Source: a virus. From it: 38,664 nucleotides of DNA. Positions 19,780 to 28,178 of this stretch are shown here, piece after piece (the stretch's first letter is position 1; every line of letters begins with the position of its first letter). The notes beneath the pieces were generated by a model. That model was given only the letters and a program-made list of their open reading frames with translations. It made no database searches and was not told the DNA's origin. Position numbers and translations under genes: made by a program. Location: the IMG/VR virus record IMGVR_UViG_3300006037_000015, positions 1-38,664 of that record, one strand, 5' to 3'.

Positions 19780-19787
19780 TACTTATG
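19780..19787 (-). promoter_or_regulatory. late-type element CATAAGTA
   Basis: Ends 4 nt before the ATG at 19775, which has no Shine-Dalgarno. Confidence 0.6.
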
Positions 19788-20454
19788 CCCACTTCAAGTC
19801 TGGTGGTAACCGAGATCCAGACTTTCCGCCACCATTCTCATAAGAAGGCTTGCCAGTGCGCGTTACTAAAACTGCAACACTTGCTGGGCTTGCTCCGTTA
19901 TATGCAACGTGGACCCAATTACCTTCAAATATAATTTGACTAAATGGAAGTCCAGATTTTCCAATCCATTTAAACAATGCTTTATTTCCTTCAACACTGC
20001 CAGTAGCAATGTCGGCTGCGCAACCAGTTAAGTGATCAGACTTTGATGCACCTCCAATTTTAGCATTATATGATGCACTTCTATATGCAGAGTTAATGTT
20101 AAACTTAAGGCCGCCAATTATAATTTTGTCAAGTATCTCTTGACAAAGATGCTGCCAACTACATGCAATTGCAGGAGTATCTGGTTTCATCTTCATGTGG
20201 GCAAACCTATAATATTTGCTGCATGCAGTATCCCATAGCTTGTCAGAATACACAGTACAATCTTCTGCAGGCGTGGCCTGTTCTGACGGTGGGCCTGCTG
20301 GGGCTGGATGTACTGCTTCATCTGACCCGGGGCCGCTAGATGCTGCTTCGTCTTCGGCTTGGGCAGCATGCCCATCAGGCGTGTCATCGTAATAAACAAT
20401 GCCGCTTGGGGTCTTTTTTCTTGCTCCGTTGCCAGTTGGTTTTTGTACGCACAT
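19783..20454 (-). CDS. M15-type peptidase, baseplate peptidoglycan hydrolase
   Basis: 223 aa. The C-terminal half is a peptidase M15A domain: SAYRSASYN, SDHLTGCAADI (His141, Asp148) and NWVHVAY (His182) supply the zinc ligands of D-Ala-D-Ala carboxypeptidase/L-Ala-D-Glu endopeptidase types. The first ~65 residues are an Ala/Pro/Asp/Glu-rich linker with no signal peptide. Its place between a large tail protein and the PAAR tip suggests a virion-borne cell-wall enzyme used on entry, though a lysis role is possible. GGGAG precedes ATG. Confidence 0.82.
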   Translation of the reverse strand: MCVQKPTGNGARKKTPSGIVYYDDTPDGHAAQAEDEAASSGPGSDEAVHPAPAGPPSEQATPAEDCTVYSDKLWDTACSKYYRFAHMKMKPDTPAIACSWQHLCQEILDKIIIGGLKFNINSAYRSASYNAKIGGASKSDHLTGCAADIATGSVEGNKALFKWIGKSGLPFSQIIFEGNWVHVAYNGASPASVAVLVTRTGKPSYENGGGKSGSRLPPDLKWA

Positions 20455-20465
20455 AAGTTGAAATC

Positions 20466-20485
20466 TCCCATATATTTATGGGAGA
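20466..20485 (-). promoter_or_regulatory. late-type element CATAAATA inside an 8-bp inverted repeat
   Basis: CTCCCATA (20466-20473) and TATGGGAG (20478-20485) are perfect arms. The minus strand carries CATAAATA at 20481-20474, and GGGAG there also serves as the ribosome site for the ATG at 20454. Confidence 0.6.
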
Positions 20486-20493
20486 CTTGTTTA

Positions 20494-20766
20494 TTATGGC
20501 CCTACAAATACATCTGGACTACCAGCCGCTCGCCCATCGCCGCATGTATCAGCATCACCTTGCCTATTTACAGGAATGCCGCCAATAAACACGGTAGCAC
20601 TACCATTTGCAGTAACTGGGCCACTGTGTTCCCCAGTTCCGTGCCCAGATACACTGCTACCATCAATGACTGCTAATTTGCCGTTGATATAAACAGTGCC
20701 TTGGGCAACACCTTCTACTGTGCCGCCACCGTCATTGGCATCACCTTGACGATGAGCTGCTGGCAT
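20494..20766 (-). CDS. PAAR-domain tail-spike tip protein
   Basis: 90 aa. MPAAHRQGDANDGGG, TVYINGKLAVIDGSSVSGH and TVFIGGIPVNRQGDADTCGD are the repeated Gly-rich turns, His and Cys of PAAR proteins, which cap the central spike of contractile tails with a metal-pinned cone (gp5.4 in T4). It overlaps the upstream gene by TAATG and lies next to the M15 peptidase. Confidence 0.9.
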   Translation of the reverse strand: MPAAHRQGDANDGGGTVEGVAQGTVYINGKLAVIDGSSVSGHGTGEHSGPVTANGSATVFIGGIPVNRQGDADTCGDGRAAGSPDVFVGP

Positions 20767-21080
20767 TACAGTCTAAATCCTGCTGGAGCAACTTGAATAC
20801 CGCTCATTGCTGAACTATATTGATCAGCAAGTTCCTTGTCAGTATTTGCCATACACACTACCAATGCTCGATTGATTTTAAGATTGCGTGTAGTAGCAGG
20901 ATTTACTGTCATCAAATACGGAGTAAGAGCAGGGCCACCTTTGGGTCCAACACTTAGTGTAACTGGACGATCAATTGTGTATGATGTCGAATCATCATTT
21001 TTGTACGTACCAATTAGTTCTTCACCTGAACTCATTTTCAGTGTAACTACATCGCCATCTTTTTTAATATCAAGTAACAT
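20766..21080 (-). CDS. small beta-rich virion-associated protein
   Basis: 104 aa. MLLDIKKDGDVVTLKMSSGE then ELIGTYKNDDSTSYTIDRPV looks like an Sm-like small beta-barrel, followed by helical ANTDKELADQYSSAMSGI. I recognise it as a conserved hypothetical in T4-like phages of marine and freshwater bacteria. Ribosome site AAGGAAA. It is coupled to the PAAR gene, so a tail role is possible. Exact function unknown. Confidence 0.6.
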   Translation of the reverse strand: MLLDIKKDGDVVTLKMSSGEELIGTYKNDDSTSYTIDRPVTLSVGPKGGPALTPYLMTVNPATTRNLKINRALVVCMANTDKELADQYSSAMSGIQVAPAGFRL

Positions 21081-21088
21081 TTTTTTCC

Positions 21089-22189
21089 TTAAAGTTTAAA
21101 TCCAGCAAAAGTATCTTTGCTTACGTCTTGTTTAATACCACCAATAACATAACTTTCAATCTCAGTTTCCTGAGGAGCGACTTGCAAGCCTTTACTGCTG
21201 GTCCAATGCTCAGTCCACGGCAGCGGATTGTCATTTGCACTACGATCATATCGAGCTTCAATGCCTAGGCCTTTTAGCCTACGATTAGCAATGTGTTCGA
21301 CATACTGATGTAACAGCTTTGCATTTAGACCAACGATTGCGCCCTTACTAAACAAATAGTCAGCCCAATCTTTTTCTTCTGCAACAACTTGATCATAAAT
21401 TTCGCCAATGGCACCAATGTTCTCATTTGCGATTTCTTGCATTTCTGGCTCGTCACCTTTGAACCAATTTTTAATAACATGACTTGTGATGCTTAGGTGT
21501 TGACTTTCGTCACGGGCAATAAGACTAATAATCTTTGCAGACCCTTCCATCTTCTTTAACTCGCCAAATGCAAAACTACATGCAAATGACACATAGAAAC
21601 GAAGTGCTTCAAGCGCATTGACATTGACCATGGCCAGGAACAACTTCTTCTTAACATTTCGCAATGTTCCTTTGCCACCGTAAAAGTATTGATTTGCAGT
21701 ATCGATAAACTCGTCATAGCTTTTAGTAACACTCTTGGCACGAGCAAGAATCTTTTCGTCGTCAAGCAAAGTGTCAAACACTTCACTTGGGTTACTGTAG
21801 ATATTCTTAATGATGTGTGTATAACTGCGACTATGGATGTTTTCAAAGAACTGCCAGGCATTCATGCAACCTTCAAGCTCAGGTAATGAACAGTATGGCA
21901 TGAATGCCATTGCTGGTCCACGACCTTGTACACTATCCAGCAAGATTTGATACTTCAGGTTTGCAGTGAAGATAAACTTTTGTTCATCACGGAAGTCAAG
22001 GTAGTCACTACGATCTTTTTGCAGTGACACTTCTTCTGGACGCCAAAAGTATCCAAGCTGTGTTTGCGTTAGCTTATCAAAGATTGGATACTTGAATACA
22101 TCAAATCGCTGAGCATTTAGTGCTTCACCAAAGAACATTGGTTGCTTAGTGAAGTCTACTTTATTAATATTAAAAACTGTTGCTGTCAT
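21089..22189 (-). CDS. nrdB: class Ia ribonucleotide reductase, small subunit
   Basis: 366 aa from the ATG with GAAG upstream; a TTG seven codons earlier is less likely. It holds the diiron-tyrosyl radical cofactor: FFENIHSRSYTHII carries iron-ligand Glu/His and the radical Tyr, and LIARDESQHL the second Glu/His pair. It pairs with NrdA to reduce ribonucleoside diphosphates. The gene lies 8 nt after nrdA, so the two are co-transcribed. Confidence 0.97.
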   Translation of the reverse strand: MTATVFNINKVDFTKQPMFFGEALNAQRFDVFKYPIFDKLTQTQLGYFWRPEEVSLQKDRSDYLDFRDEQKFIFTANLKYQILLDSVQGRGPAMAFMPYCSLPELEGCMNAWQFFENIHSRSYTHIIKNIYSNPSEVFDTLLDDEKILARAKSVTKSYDEFIDTANQYFYGGKGTLRNVKKKLFLAMVNVNALEALRFYVSFACSFAFGELKKMEGSAKIISLIARDESQHLSITSHVIKNWFKGDEPEMQEIANENIGAIGEIYDQVVAEEKDWADYLFSKGAIVGLNAKLLHQYVEHIANRRLKGLGIEARYDRSANDNPLPWTEHWTSSKGLQVAPQETEIESYVIGGIKQDVSKDTFAGFKL

Positions 22190-22197
22190 GTTGTTCT

Positions 22198-24498
22198 TCA
22201 AATTGTGCAAGCCTCACAGGCCTCGGAATCATCTACTTGCTGCAATTGCAATGGGGTTGTTTGGTTAAAGGAAATATTATCCTCATCCTCGCCCTTCATA
22301 TCATATGTATTCTGGTAGTAGCTAGTCTTCCAGCCCAATTTATATGTAGTTAAAAGATCGTTGAACATAACACTCATTGGCACTTCGTTGTTGGGATAGT
22401 GCTTGGGATTGTAACTCCAGTTGCCGCTGATCGCTTGGTCAAAATACTTTTGCATTGCTGCAACAATCTTAACGTATCCACCTTGTACACCTTCCTCAAA
22501 CAAGTATGAGTAGTTGTTTTTCAAACTACCGTACTGTGGGACAATTTGCTTTAGAGGTCCCTTTTTAGACTTTTTAATACTCATTGCTGCACGCGGAGGT
22601 TCGATGCCGTTTGTTTCATTACTGGCAACTGAACTTGATTCACTTGGCATTTGTGCGCTTAGTGTGCTGTGACGCATACCATGTTCGGCAATTTCTCTGC
22701 GCAACAATTCCCAATCGTAGTGCAAGTCTGTACCCAGGAACTCGTCAACATCACGCTTGTATGTGTCAATTGGCAAGATACCTTGCGCATACTTTGTACG
22801 GCTAAAATACTCACACTTGCCTTGCTCTTTGGCTAACTGTACACTTGCTTTAATCAAATAGTATTGAAAAGCTTCTGTTAGTCGATTGACTGACTGCGCT
22901 GCTTCAACGTCACTGTACTTCAAACCCTTCTTAGCAAGGTAGTGTGCAAGGCCAATGTAGCCAATGCCAAGACTACGTCGAGCCTTAGTACTAATCTCTG
23001 CTGCAATAACTGGATAACGTTGATAGTCGATGATCTGATCTAATGCACGTACTGCTAACTCAGTTAAGTTCTTCAAGTCATCAAGCTCGCGTAAATTACC
23101 AACGTTAATTGCACTCAAGATGCACAATGCAATTTCGCCTTCGGTATCATCTAATCCTTGAATAGGATCTGTTGGCAATGTAATTTCCTGGCACAAGTTA
23201 CTCATACGCACCATGTCAGTGAAACTACTGTGACTGTTACAGTGATCAATATTCATGATGTAGATGCGACCAGTCTCAGCACGTTCTTTAAGGATCTCGC
23301 TGAACAATTCCATAGCCTTGACAGTCTTCTTGGAAATCTTAGGATTGTTTTCGTATTTGACATACAATGCATCAAACACTTCGTTATTACCAAATGCCTC
23401 ATACAAGCCCGGAACATCGTGCGGTGAGAACAATGTAATGTCACCATTGGACAACAAACGTTCGTAAAAGATCTTGCTTAACTGAATCGAATAATCAAGT
23501 TTACGTACACGGTTGTCTTCGGTACCTTTGTTATTCTTTAGAACAATAACATCGCCAATCTCTTTATGCCAGATTGGGAAGTGAACAGTGGCCGATCCAC
23601 CACGAACACCATTTTGTGTGCAACTGCGCACAACTGATTCAAACACTTTCAAGAAAGGAATGACACCTGTGTGTGCAACTTCGCCACCACGGATCTTAGA
23701 ATTGATGGCACGAATACGACCCACGTTCAGACCAATACCAGCTCGTTGAGCAATGTAATAACCCACTGCTGAACTACTGTTAAAGATACTAGATAGTGTA
23801 TCATCAACATCAACTAATACACAACTGGCAAACTGACGAATGGGTGTACGCACGCCACTCATTACTGGAGTAGGAATGTTAATTTTAAATGTAGAGATTG
23901 CATCGTAATAACGGCGAATATAGCCTAGGCGTGTTGCCGTTGGATAAGTTGCAAACAATGTTGCAGCAATCATCATGTACATGTATTGCGGTGTTTCGTA
24001 GATGTGGCCATTACTACGGTCTTGCACAAGGTATTTGTCTACTACTTGGCGCATACCAGCATAGGTAAAGTCAAGGTCTCGTTGATGGTTAATATACACA
24101 TCAAGTTGGCGCCAGTCTGATTCGCTGTATTGCTCCAGCAGCTCTGCATCATATACGCCTGCGGCAACGTTAGACTTTACTAAATCATATAACGGCGCAT
24201 AGTCAAATTTGCCAAATACAATTTTGCGTAAGCCATATAATAGCAAACGTGCCGCAGCAAATTGGTAATTTGGTTTGTCTAAACTAATTAAGTCACTTGC
24301 ACTACGTACAAGAATTTCCTGGATATCTGCCGATGTAATGCCGTCGTTAAACTGCAAATCTGCATTCATTTCAATTTGGCTAACGCTAACTCCTGCTAAC
24401 CCCTCGCATGCTTCCTCTACCATTAAATGGATTTTGTTAATATCCAATGGCTCTTTGTGGCCATCTCTTTTTACTACATTGATTACACTTTTATTCAT
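22198..24498 (-). CDS. nrdA: class Ia ribonucleotide reductase, large subunit
   Basis: 766 aa, full length. N-terminal ATP-cone (VVKRDGHKEPLDINKIHLMV). Catalytic features are intact: FASCVLVDVDD and ALCILSAINVG carry the redox pair, SNLCQEITLPT the Asn-Cys-Glu active site, and SYYQNTY the tandem tyrosines that receive the radical. The C-terminus CEACTI provides the shuttle cysteines for thioredoxin or glutaredoxin. It provides deoxynucleotides for phage DNA synthesis. No inteins or introns are seen. Confidence 0.98.
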   Translation of the reverse strand: MNKSVINVVKRDGHKEPLDINKIHLMVEEACEGLAGVSVSQIEMNADLQFNDGITSADIQEILVRSASDLISLDKPNYQFAAARLLLYGLRKIVFGKFDYAPLYDLVKSNVAAGVYDAELLEQYSESDWRQLDVYINHQRDLDFTYAGMRQVVDKYLVQDRSNGHIYETPQYMYMMIAATLFATYPTATRLGYIRRYYDAISTFKINIPTPVMSGVRTPIRQFASCVLVDVDDTLSSIFNSSSAVGYYIAQRAGIGLNVGRIRAINSKIRGGEVAHTGVIPFLKVFESVVRSCTQNGVRGGSATVHFPIWHKEIGDVIVLKNNKGTEDNRVRKLDYSIQLSKIFYERLLSNGDITLFSPHDVPGLYEAFGNNEVFDALYVKYENNPKISKKTVKAMELFSEILKERAETGRIYIMNIDHCNSHSSFTDMVRMSNLCQEITLPTDPIQGLDDTEGEIALCILSAINVGNLRELDDLKNLTELAVRALDQIIDYQRYPVIAAEISTKARRSLGIGYIGLAHYLAKKGLKYSDVEAAQSVNRLTEAFQYYLIKASVQLAKEQGKCEYFSRTKYAQGILPIDTYKRDVDEFLGTDLHYDWELLRREIAEHGMRHSTLSAQMPSESSSVASNETNGIEPPRAAMSIKKSKKGPLKQIVPQYGSLKNNYSYLFEEGVQGGYVKIVAAMQKYFDQAISGNWSYNPKHYPNNEVPMSVMFNDLLTTYKLGWKTSYYQNTYDMKGEDEDNISFNQTTPLQLQQVDDSEACEACTI

Positions 24499-24573
24499 AT
24501 TGTTTTGTTTCCAGTTTAAATTCTAATTGTTATGTCTGACACGTACTTAACCTCTGACCTTGACGCAATAAGT

Positions 24574-25014
24574 TTACACTTTAACCAGTCTTGCGAGGTC
24601 ATTAGCCGTCCAGGTTTGTAAAATTTGCAGATTGGCAGTTTCCGTGTCAATCACTTCTCCGTCGTAATAATTTAATAATTTAGTGTTGTTTACTATTACC
24701 ATTAGTCGCGGAATTTCTTCTACCATTGCTAATACAAGTTCACAATCAATGCTGCTAAGAACAAAGCTGTAGAACATTCCAAGTCCTTGTGCATTTTGAC
24801 AAAACTCACCGCCGCTAATAAGCGACCATGGATCTGGCCAAAGTTCTGTGCGCCAAGGGTCAACCTTTTTGTTTACAAGTGGAACAAACTTCCACCATTC
24901 TGCAACTTCTGTGTACGGATCCGACATTGCTGCTAATTCACTCCGCCATTCGCGCCAGGCGGCCAATTTACTTTGTCGATCCATAAACCAATGTTCTAAT
25001 GTTCTGTTTTTCAC
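24574..25014 (-). CDS. conserved phage protein, unknown
   Basis: 146 aa starting with GTG (KNRTLEHWFMDRQSKLAAWR). Trp-rich N-terminal half (WREWRSEL, EVAEWWKFVP, WPDPWSLISGG), then LVLAMVEEIPRLMVIVNNT. It resembles hypothetical proteins of T4-like cyanophages. The GTG has no Shine-Dalgarno but follows ACTAAGTA by 5 nt, the spacing used by other late-type genes here, which supports this start. Confidence 0.6.
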   Translation of the reverse strand: MKNRTLEHWFMDRQSKLAAWREWRSELAAMSDPYTEVAEWWKFVPLVNKKVDPWRTELWPDPWSLISGGEFCQNAQGLGMFYSFVLSSIDCELVLAMVEEIPRLMVIVNNTKLLNYYDGEVIDTETANLQILQTWTANDLARLVKV

Positions 25015-25019
25015 TGCAA

Positions 25020-25027
25020 TACTTAGT
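25020..25027 (-). promoter_or_regulatory. late-type element ACTAAGTA
   Basis: Ends 5 nt before the GTG at 25014. It overlaps the last codons of the exonuclease gene. Confidence 0.5.
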
Positions 25028-25694
25028 TTAGTTTATAATACTGTTCTACTCGTTGAAGCCATAAATCTGAGTATTTGTCGAACTCAATTCCTTCGATTAC
25101 AAATGTTTTGTATTCCTTGTTTCGATCTACCATGAACAATGCCCCAGTCCTAATTTTAGTACCATGGACTTCGTTGTGCGCAAGGGCGTATGCAGCAGTT
25201 TGAATAAAGTAATCTTGCATCCATTCAGGCTTCTTCATCACCTTTGCTGTCTTGTGATCCATGATTGCTGGCACGCCTTTGTACATCCCAACCAAGTCAG
25301 TTGTGCCTGCGTATAGCCCTGGACAATATAGTTGCACTTCCATGCCCCAAATTTCTGTTACGTCTGGCAAGCCGTGTGTAATAATTTGATCTGCCATTTC
25401 TCGTCCTAGCTTGCGGACATCGTTATTACCAGCAGGGCGTTCAATGCCTTCAAGAAAGTTTTCAACGTGCTTGTGAACTAAGGTACCGAGTCCTGCAGAC
25501 TCGGTTGAGATACGTGTTGCTTCAGCATCTCCTACACGTTTGCGCCATGCAACAAGAAAAGTCTTGTCAGCAGTGGCACTAAGGATGGTTGTTACGCTGG
25601 GTACTTTAGAGCCATCGGGGGTTTGATAGAGCCGACTGGGACCTTCGATCCTGGCTAGCTTTTCGTAGTTGTATAAGGGGTTGAAATTTATCAT
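25023..25694 (-). CDS. PD-(D/E)XK nuclease
   Basis: 223 aa. The catalytic core is visible: GTTDLVG (Asp133) and AIMDHKTAK (Asp146-x-Lys148), preceded by a helix with Glu119 and His74, as in Cas4/RecB-type nucleases that phages use in recombination and DNA processing. The N-terminus LYQTPDGSKVPSVTTILSAT is typical of this phage subgroup. Early-type promoter with an overlapping 12-bp-arm inverted repeat immediately upstream of ATG. Confidence 0.85.
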   Translation of the reverse strand: MINFNPLYNYEKLARIEGPSRLYQTPDGSKVPSVTTILSATADKTFLVAWRKRVGDAEATRISTESAGLGTLVHKHVENFLEGIERPAGNNDVRKLGREMADQIITHGLPDVTEIWGMEVQLYCPGLYAGTTDLVGMYKGVPAIMDHKTAKVMKKPEWMQDYFIQTAAYALAHNEVHGTKIRTGALFMVDRNKEYKTFVIEGIEFDKYSDLWLQRVEQYYKLN

Positions 25695-25699
25695 TATAA

Positions 25700-25731
25700 C
25701 TTATTATACACACTCGTGTATAATAAGTCAA
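25700..25731 (-). promoter_or_regulatory. sigma70 promoter with overlapping operator-like inverted repeat
   Basis: TTGACT (25731-25726), 17-bp spacer, TATAAT (25708-25703). CTTATTATACAC (25700-25711) and GTGTATAATAAG (25716-25727) are perfect 12-bp arms spanning -10 and spacer. Confidence 0.85.
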
Positions 25732-25735
25732 TGAT

Positions 25736-26083
25736 TTACCAGGCTAAAATCCACTGAAAAGTGGTTTGTGTTCCTGGATTGATTTGGCGTTCGATTGTAT
25801 AACCGAGATCTGAAAAGTATTGTATAATTTTGGACATTTGCAATGTCTTTTGGCGGTCGTCACGTGTACCGTTCCAAGCGTTGAAATATTCAGTTGCAAG
25901 CAAATAACCTGATTCGGATATATTCTTTGTCATGGTGCTTGTAGTTGTAATTATTACTTCAACTTCTCCAGCAGCAGCAGCAAGGATAACTTCTTCTTCA
26001 AGGTCGCGGATTTCACGCAATACATAAATGTCTTGTAAAGACTTTAATCGTGCTTCGCTAGCAGTTAACATTACGCGACTCAT
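25736..26083 (-). CDS. hypothetical protein, last gene of a three-gene unit
   Basis: 115 aa. An N-terminal helix (SRVMLTASEARLKSLQDIYV, then LREIRDLEEEVILAAAAGE) is followed by a Thr-rich strand (VEVIITTTSTMT) and a C-terminal FSDLGYTIERQINPGTQTTF. Its ATG overlaps the TGA of 26080-26421 (ATGA). It ends just before the exonuclease promoter. Function unknown; a virion or scaffolding role is possible from context. Confidence 0.65.
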   Translation of the reverse strand: MSRVMLTASEARLKSLQDIYVLREIRDLEEEVILAAAAGEVEVIITTTSTMTKNISESGYLLATEYFNAWNGTRDDRQKTLQMSKIIQYFSDLGYTIERQINPGTQTTFQWILAW

Positions 26084-26421
26084 AATCCTAAATCCTTACG
26101 TGCTTGTTTGGTTGCATCTTTGCTTACAGTTTCCTGATTCTTTAATGCTTGATCTTCAGTGTCAGCTGTTGGAACAGTTGTTAACCTAATATCATTGTTA
26201 TTAACGTCAGCTACTAAATCATTATTCTTTGCTTTGAATGTAGCAATGAGACCTCGTATAGCATCAATTTGATTGCCAGCACTAAATCCCATCTTGTTCA
26301 ACCGCTGAACTAAGTCTGCCATTGGAATTGTTGCTAAACCGTCATTTTGCCCTTTAATAAGCAACATTTTAACGGCGTTAGCAAATCCCTGATCTACGCT
26401 AGATAGTTCAAGCAATATCAC
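26080..26421 (-). CDS. hypothetical protein, middle gene of unit
   Basis: 113 aa beginning with GTG, supported by GGGAG 7 nt upstream. Mainly helical (QGFANAVKMLLIKGQNDGLA; LVQRLNKMGFSAGNQIDAIR) with a charged C-terminus (SKDATKQARKDLGL). It overlaps the 3' end of 26408-27043 by 14 nt. No family recognised. Confidence 0.6.
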   Translation of the reverse strand: MILLELSSVDQGFANAVKMLLIKGQNDGLATIPMADLVQRLNKMGFSAGNQIDAIRGLIATFKAKNNDLVADVNNNDIRLTTVPTADTEDQALKNQETVSKDATKQARKDLGL

Positions 26422-27043
26422 TCTTCATCTCCCGGCCAGTTGGTTCACTTACAGGACCTGCGCTACTTGGAAAAATAGGGGCAGCTGGAACTTCTTCACC
26501 AGGAGCTTGCTGTCCTGCTGGTGCCATCATTGCGCCACCATCAGACAAACCAGTAATAGCTGAATCTAATGCATCTTTAGTTTGCATTAAACTATCAATT
26601 GCACCTTCAAGTGCTGCTTTAACAGTTTGTGCATACTGTTCACCTGCACCATCACCAAATCGTGATTTGATTTGGTCAATCAAAGTAATCATATCGCTAC
26701 CAAGCATATCAGCAACGTCTTCGATCATGCCCTGAAAGTCTTTATTCATGGCGCGGGCTGCAATAATAACTTCAGCTTGTTCAATTTCGCTATCATCCAA
26801 GTCTGCTTCAAAAAGCATTGGATCTACATTTGCCATATCCTCGTATACTTCTTTTTGCAAAATAGCTCGGGCATAGCCTGCGCCACCGTTGCTTGATAAA
26901 GCGTCGATTTCACGGGTAACTCGTGTTAGCTCTTCGCGTAAAGCACGGCCGCCTAATGGCTGTACCTGAATGCTTTCGCGGCGTAACGCACGGCGTGCAG
27001 CTTGAGCCGGTGTTTGTATTGTTGTAATGTCATTAAACTTCAT
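26408..27043 (-). CDS. hypothetical helical protein, first gene of unit
   Basis: 211 aa. The N-terminal region is Arg/Ala-rich (QAARRALRRESIQVQPLGGR), the middle is acidic and helical (DLDDSEIEQAEVIIAARA), and residues ~170-205 are a flexible Pro/Ala/Gly tail. This composition resembles phage core or scaffold proteins, but I recognise no family. GGAG precedes ATG and an ACTAAATA late element lies 17 nt upstream. Confidence 0.6.
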   Translation of the reverse strand: MKFNDITTIQTPAQAARRALRRESIQVQPLGGRALREELTRVTREIDALSSNGGAGYARAILQKEVYEDMANVDPMLFEADLDDSEIEQAEVIIAARAMNKDFQGMIEDVADMLGSDMITLIDQIKSRFGDGAGEQYAQTVKAALEGAIDSLMQTKDALDSAITGLSDGGAMMAPAGQQAPGEEVPAAPIFPSSAGPVSEPTGREMKSDIA

Positions 27044-27060
27044 AGTGTTCTCCAGTAGCT

Positions 27061-27068
27061 TATTTAGT
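27061..27068 (-). promoter_or_regulatory. late-type element ACTAAATA
   Basis: 17 nt upstream of the ATG at 27043. Here the gene has a Shine-Dalgarno (GGAG) between element and start, so the mRNA would carry a normal short leader. Confidence 0.6.
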
Positions 27069-27330
27069 GTTTTGGTTTGTTTAGCTTAGCCACTCTTTTC
27101 GAGATTGGGTTAAACTTTTTAGTTCGCCTCGACTTCATTATGAATCGAGTACGCATCTTTGCTTTGGTTCGTGTGAACCGAATTCGTTTTTTAATATCAA
27201 TTTTTTTGCTGCAACTTGCTGCAGAACTTACTACTCTACCACGTTTACGTCCAGTGGTGCATCTAACTTTTTTTGCTATTCCCTTGCCCTTGCGAGCCCA
27301 TACCAATTTTGCTTCAACTACAATTTGCAT
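27064..27330 (-). CDS. small very basic protein
   Basis: 88 aa, about one third Lys or Arg (VWARKGKGIAKKVRCTTGRK, then RGRVVSSAASCSKK). The RCTTGRKRGRVVSS...C block is shared with a family of small basic proteins I know from T4-like marine phages. Nucleic-acid binding, perhaps packaged with the DNA, is the likely role (inference). It is coupled by TAATG to the upstream membrane protein gene. Confidence 0.75.
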   Translation of the reverse strand: MQIVVEAKLVWARKGKGIAKKVRCTTGRKRGRVVSSAASCSKKIDIKKRIRFTRTKAKMRTRFIMKSRRTKKFNPISKRVAKLNKPKH

Positions 27331-27629
27331 TATTTTGTTAGGTGTGTAATTACATAACCAAGCATTGCAAGTAATCCTACGATTACTGTTGCTGTGGAGG
27401 TTATCATAATCTTAAACTTCTCATCTTTAGCAGTGCTTAATAAATTCTTAATTTCGCTAAGATTTTTTTGATTTTCAGTTTTAAATGATGCAAAGTCAAC
27501 ATGGATATTACCCAGGCGGTCTTCAACCATCGAAATCTTTTCTTGAAGCCTACGATATCGTTCTGCACACAATTCCACGTGCATTTCTAAACTTGTATTT
27601 TCAGCCAATGGGCGTGTGTTATCAGACAT
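27330..27629 (-). CDS. coiled-coil protein with C-terminal membrane anchor (holin/spanin-like?)
   Basis: 99 aa from the ATG with GCGGA 9 nt upstream (an ATG nine bases earlier and a TTG inside the palindrome are alternatives). Helical heptads (AERYRRLQEKISMVEDRLGN) lead to one C-terminal transmembrane helix (IMITSTATVIVGLLAMLGYV) and a short tail ITHLTK. This layout occurs in haemolysin-XhlA-like phage lysis proteins and in some holins. It is the only single-span membrane gene seen near virion genes, so a lysis role is plausible but unproven. Confidence 0.65.
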   Translation of the reverse strand: MSDNTRPLAENTSLEMHVELCAERYRRLQEKISMVEDRLGNIHVDFASFKTENQKNLSEIKNLLSTAKDEKFKIMITSTATVIVGLLAMLGYVITHLTK

Positions 27630-27655
27630 TACATTCATTTCCGCAATATTGTATA

Positions 27656-27745
27656 TTGCAAATCTCGAGATTTGCAAGTTAAAGTGAGTTAAAGTTGAGT
27701 CAAAGTTGAGTATAATGGGAAGTAATACTTCCTACTATACTTATG
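27656..27745 (-). promoter_or_regulatory. regulatory region: 22-bp palindrome, tandem repeats, late-type element
   Basis: Contains a perfect 22-bp palindrome centred on TCGA (27656-27677), three tandem ~11-bp repeats (AGTTAAAGTG, AGTTAAAGTTG, AGTCAAAGTTG; 27677-27708), a GGAAGTAATACTTCC hairpin (27719-27733) and CATAAGTA on the minus strand (27745-27738). All lie ahead of the membrane-anchored gene. Confidence 0.65.
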
Positions 27746-27749
27746 CCAT

Positions 27750-28178
27750 CTAGAAAGAATCGTGTCTAATGTAAAACGTATTTGCGTCTGGACCAGTTGT
27801 AATAGTGTGTCCATTGAGAACTGCCGTCTCGGTTAGTCCAATATTTAATATTTTACCTTGACTATCTACTGCTAGTGTATCTTCTGTCATTTGCCCAATA
27901 CGTTCAGCAATCCATTTTAAACACCATACACGGTGTAGTCCTGTGATATTCTCTCCAAATAAGCCATTTGTAACATCCTGCTGGTCTATGCAGTCAACAC
28001 CAGCAAGCAACGGTTGTCCACGATTAGCAATGATATTCATTAACGAAGCTAAATTTTCACGGCTTTTTCCCGATGCTGGACTAATATCATACAGTGTCCA
28101 AGCTGTAAAGAATTCAGGGTCAGCCCCCATGTGTGCTCCAGGCACCATCCATGATTTTTTATCTTCTCGTTGTTCCAT
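27750..28178 (-). CDS. conserved phage protein, unknown
   Basis: 142 aa. A Trp/Cys-containing core (LHRVWCLKWIAERIGQMTED) and a beta-rich C-terminus (ILNIGLTETAVLNGHTITTG). It resembles hypothetical proteins in T4-like cyanophages. Its ATG overlaps the stop of 28178-28948. It ends near a late-type element for the next unit. Function unknown. Confidence 0.65.
   Translation of the reverse strand: MEQREDKKSWMVPGAHMGADPEFFTAWTLYDISPASGKSRENLASLMNIIANRGQPLLAGVDCIDQQDVTNGLFGENITGLHRVWCLKWIAERIGQMTEDTLAVDSQGKILNIGLTETAVLNGHTITTGPDANTFYIRHDSF

Noticed and set aside
22198-24498. Intein or intron in nrdA, common in phage RNR genes
   Set aside because: The reading frame is continuous at normal length with all active-site blocks contiguous.
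27711-27716. Plus-strand TATAAT as a promoter
   Set aside because: No acceptable -35 at 16-18 bp; any transcript would be antisense to late genes. It is better explained as the end of the tandem repeats.
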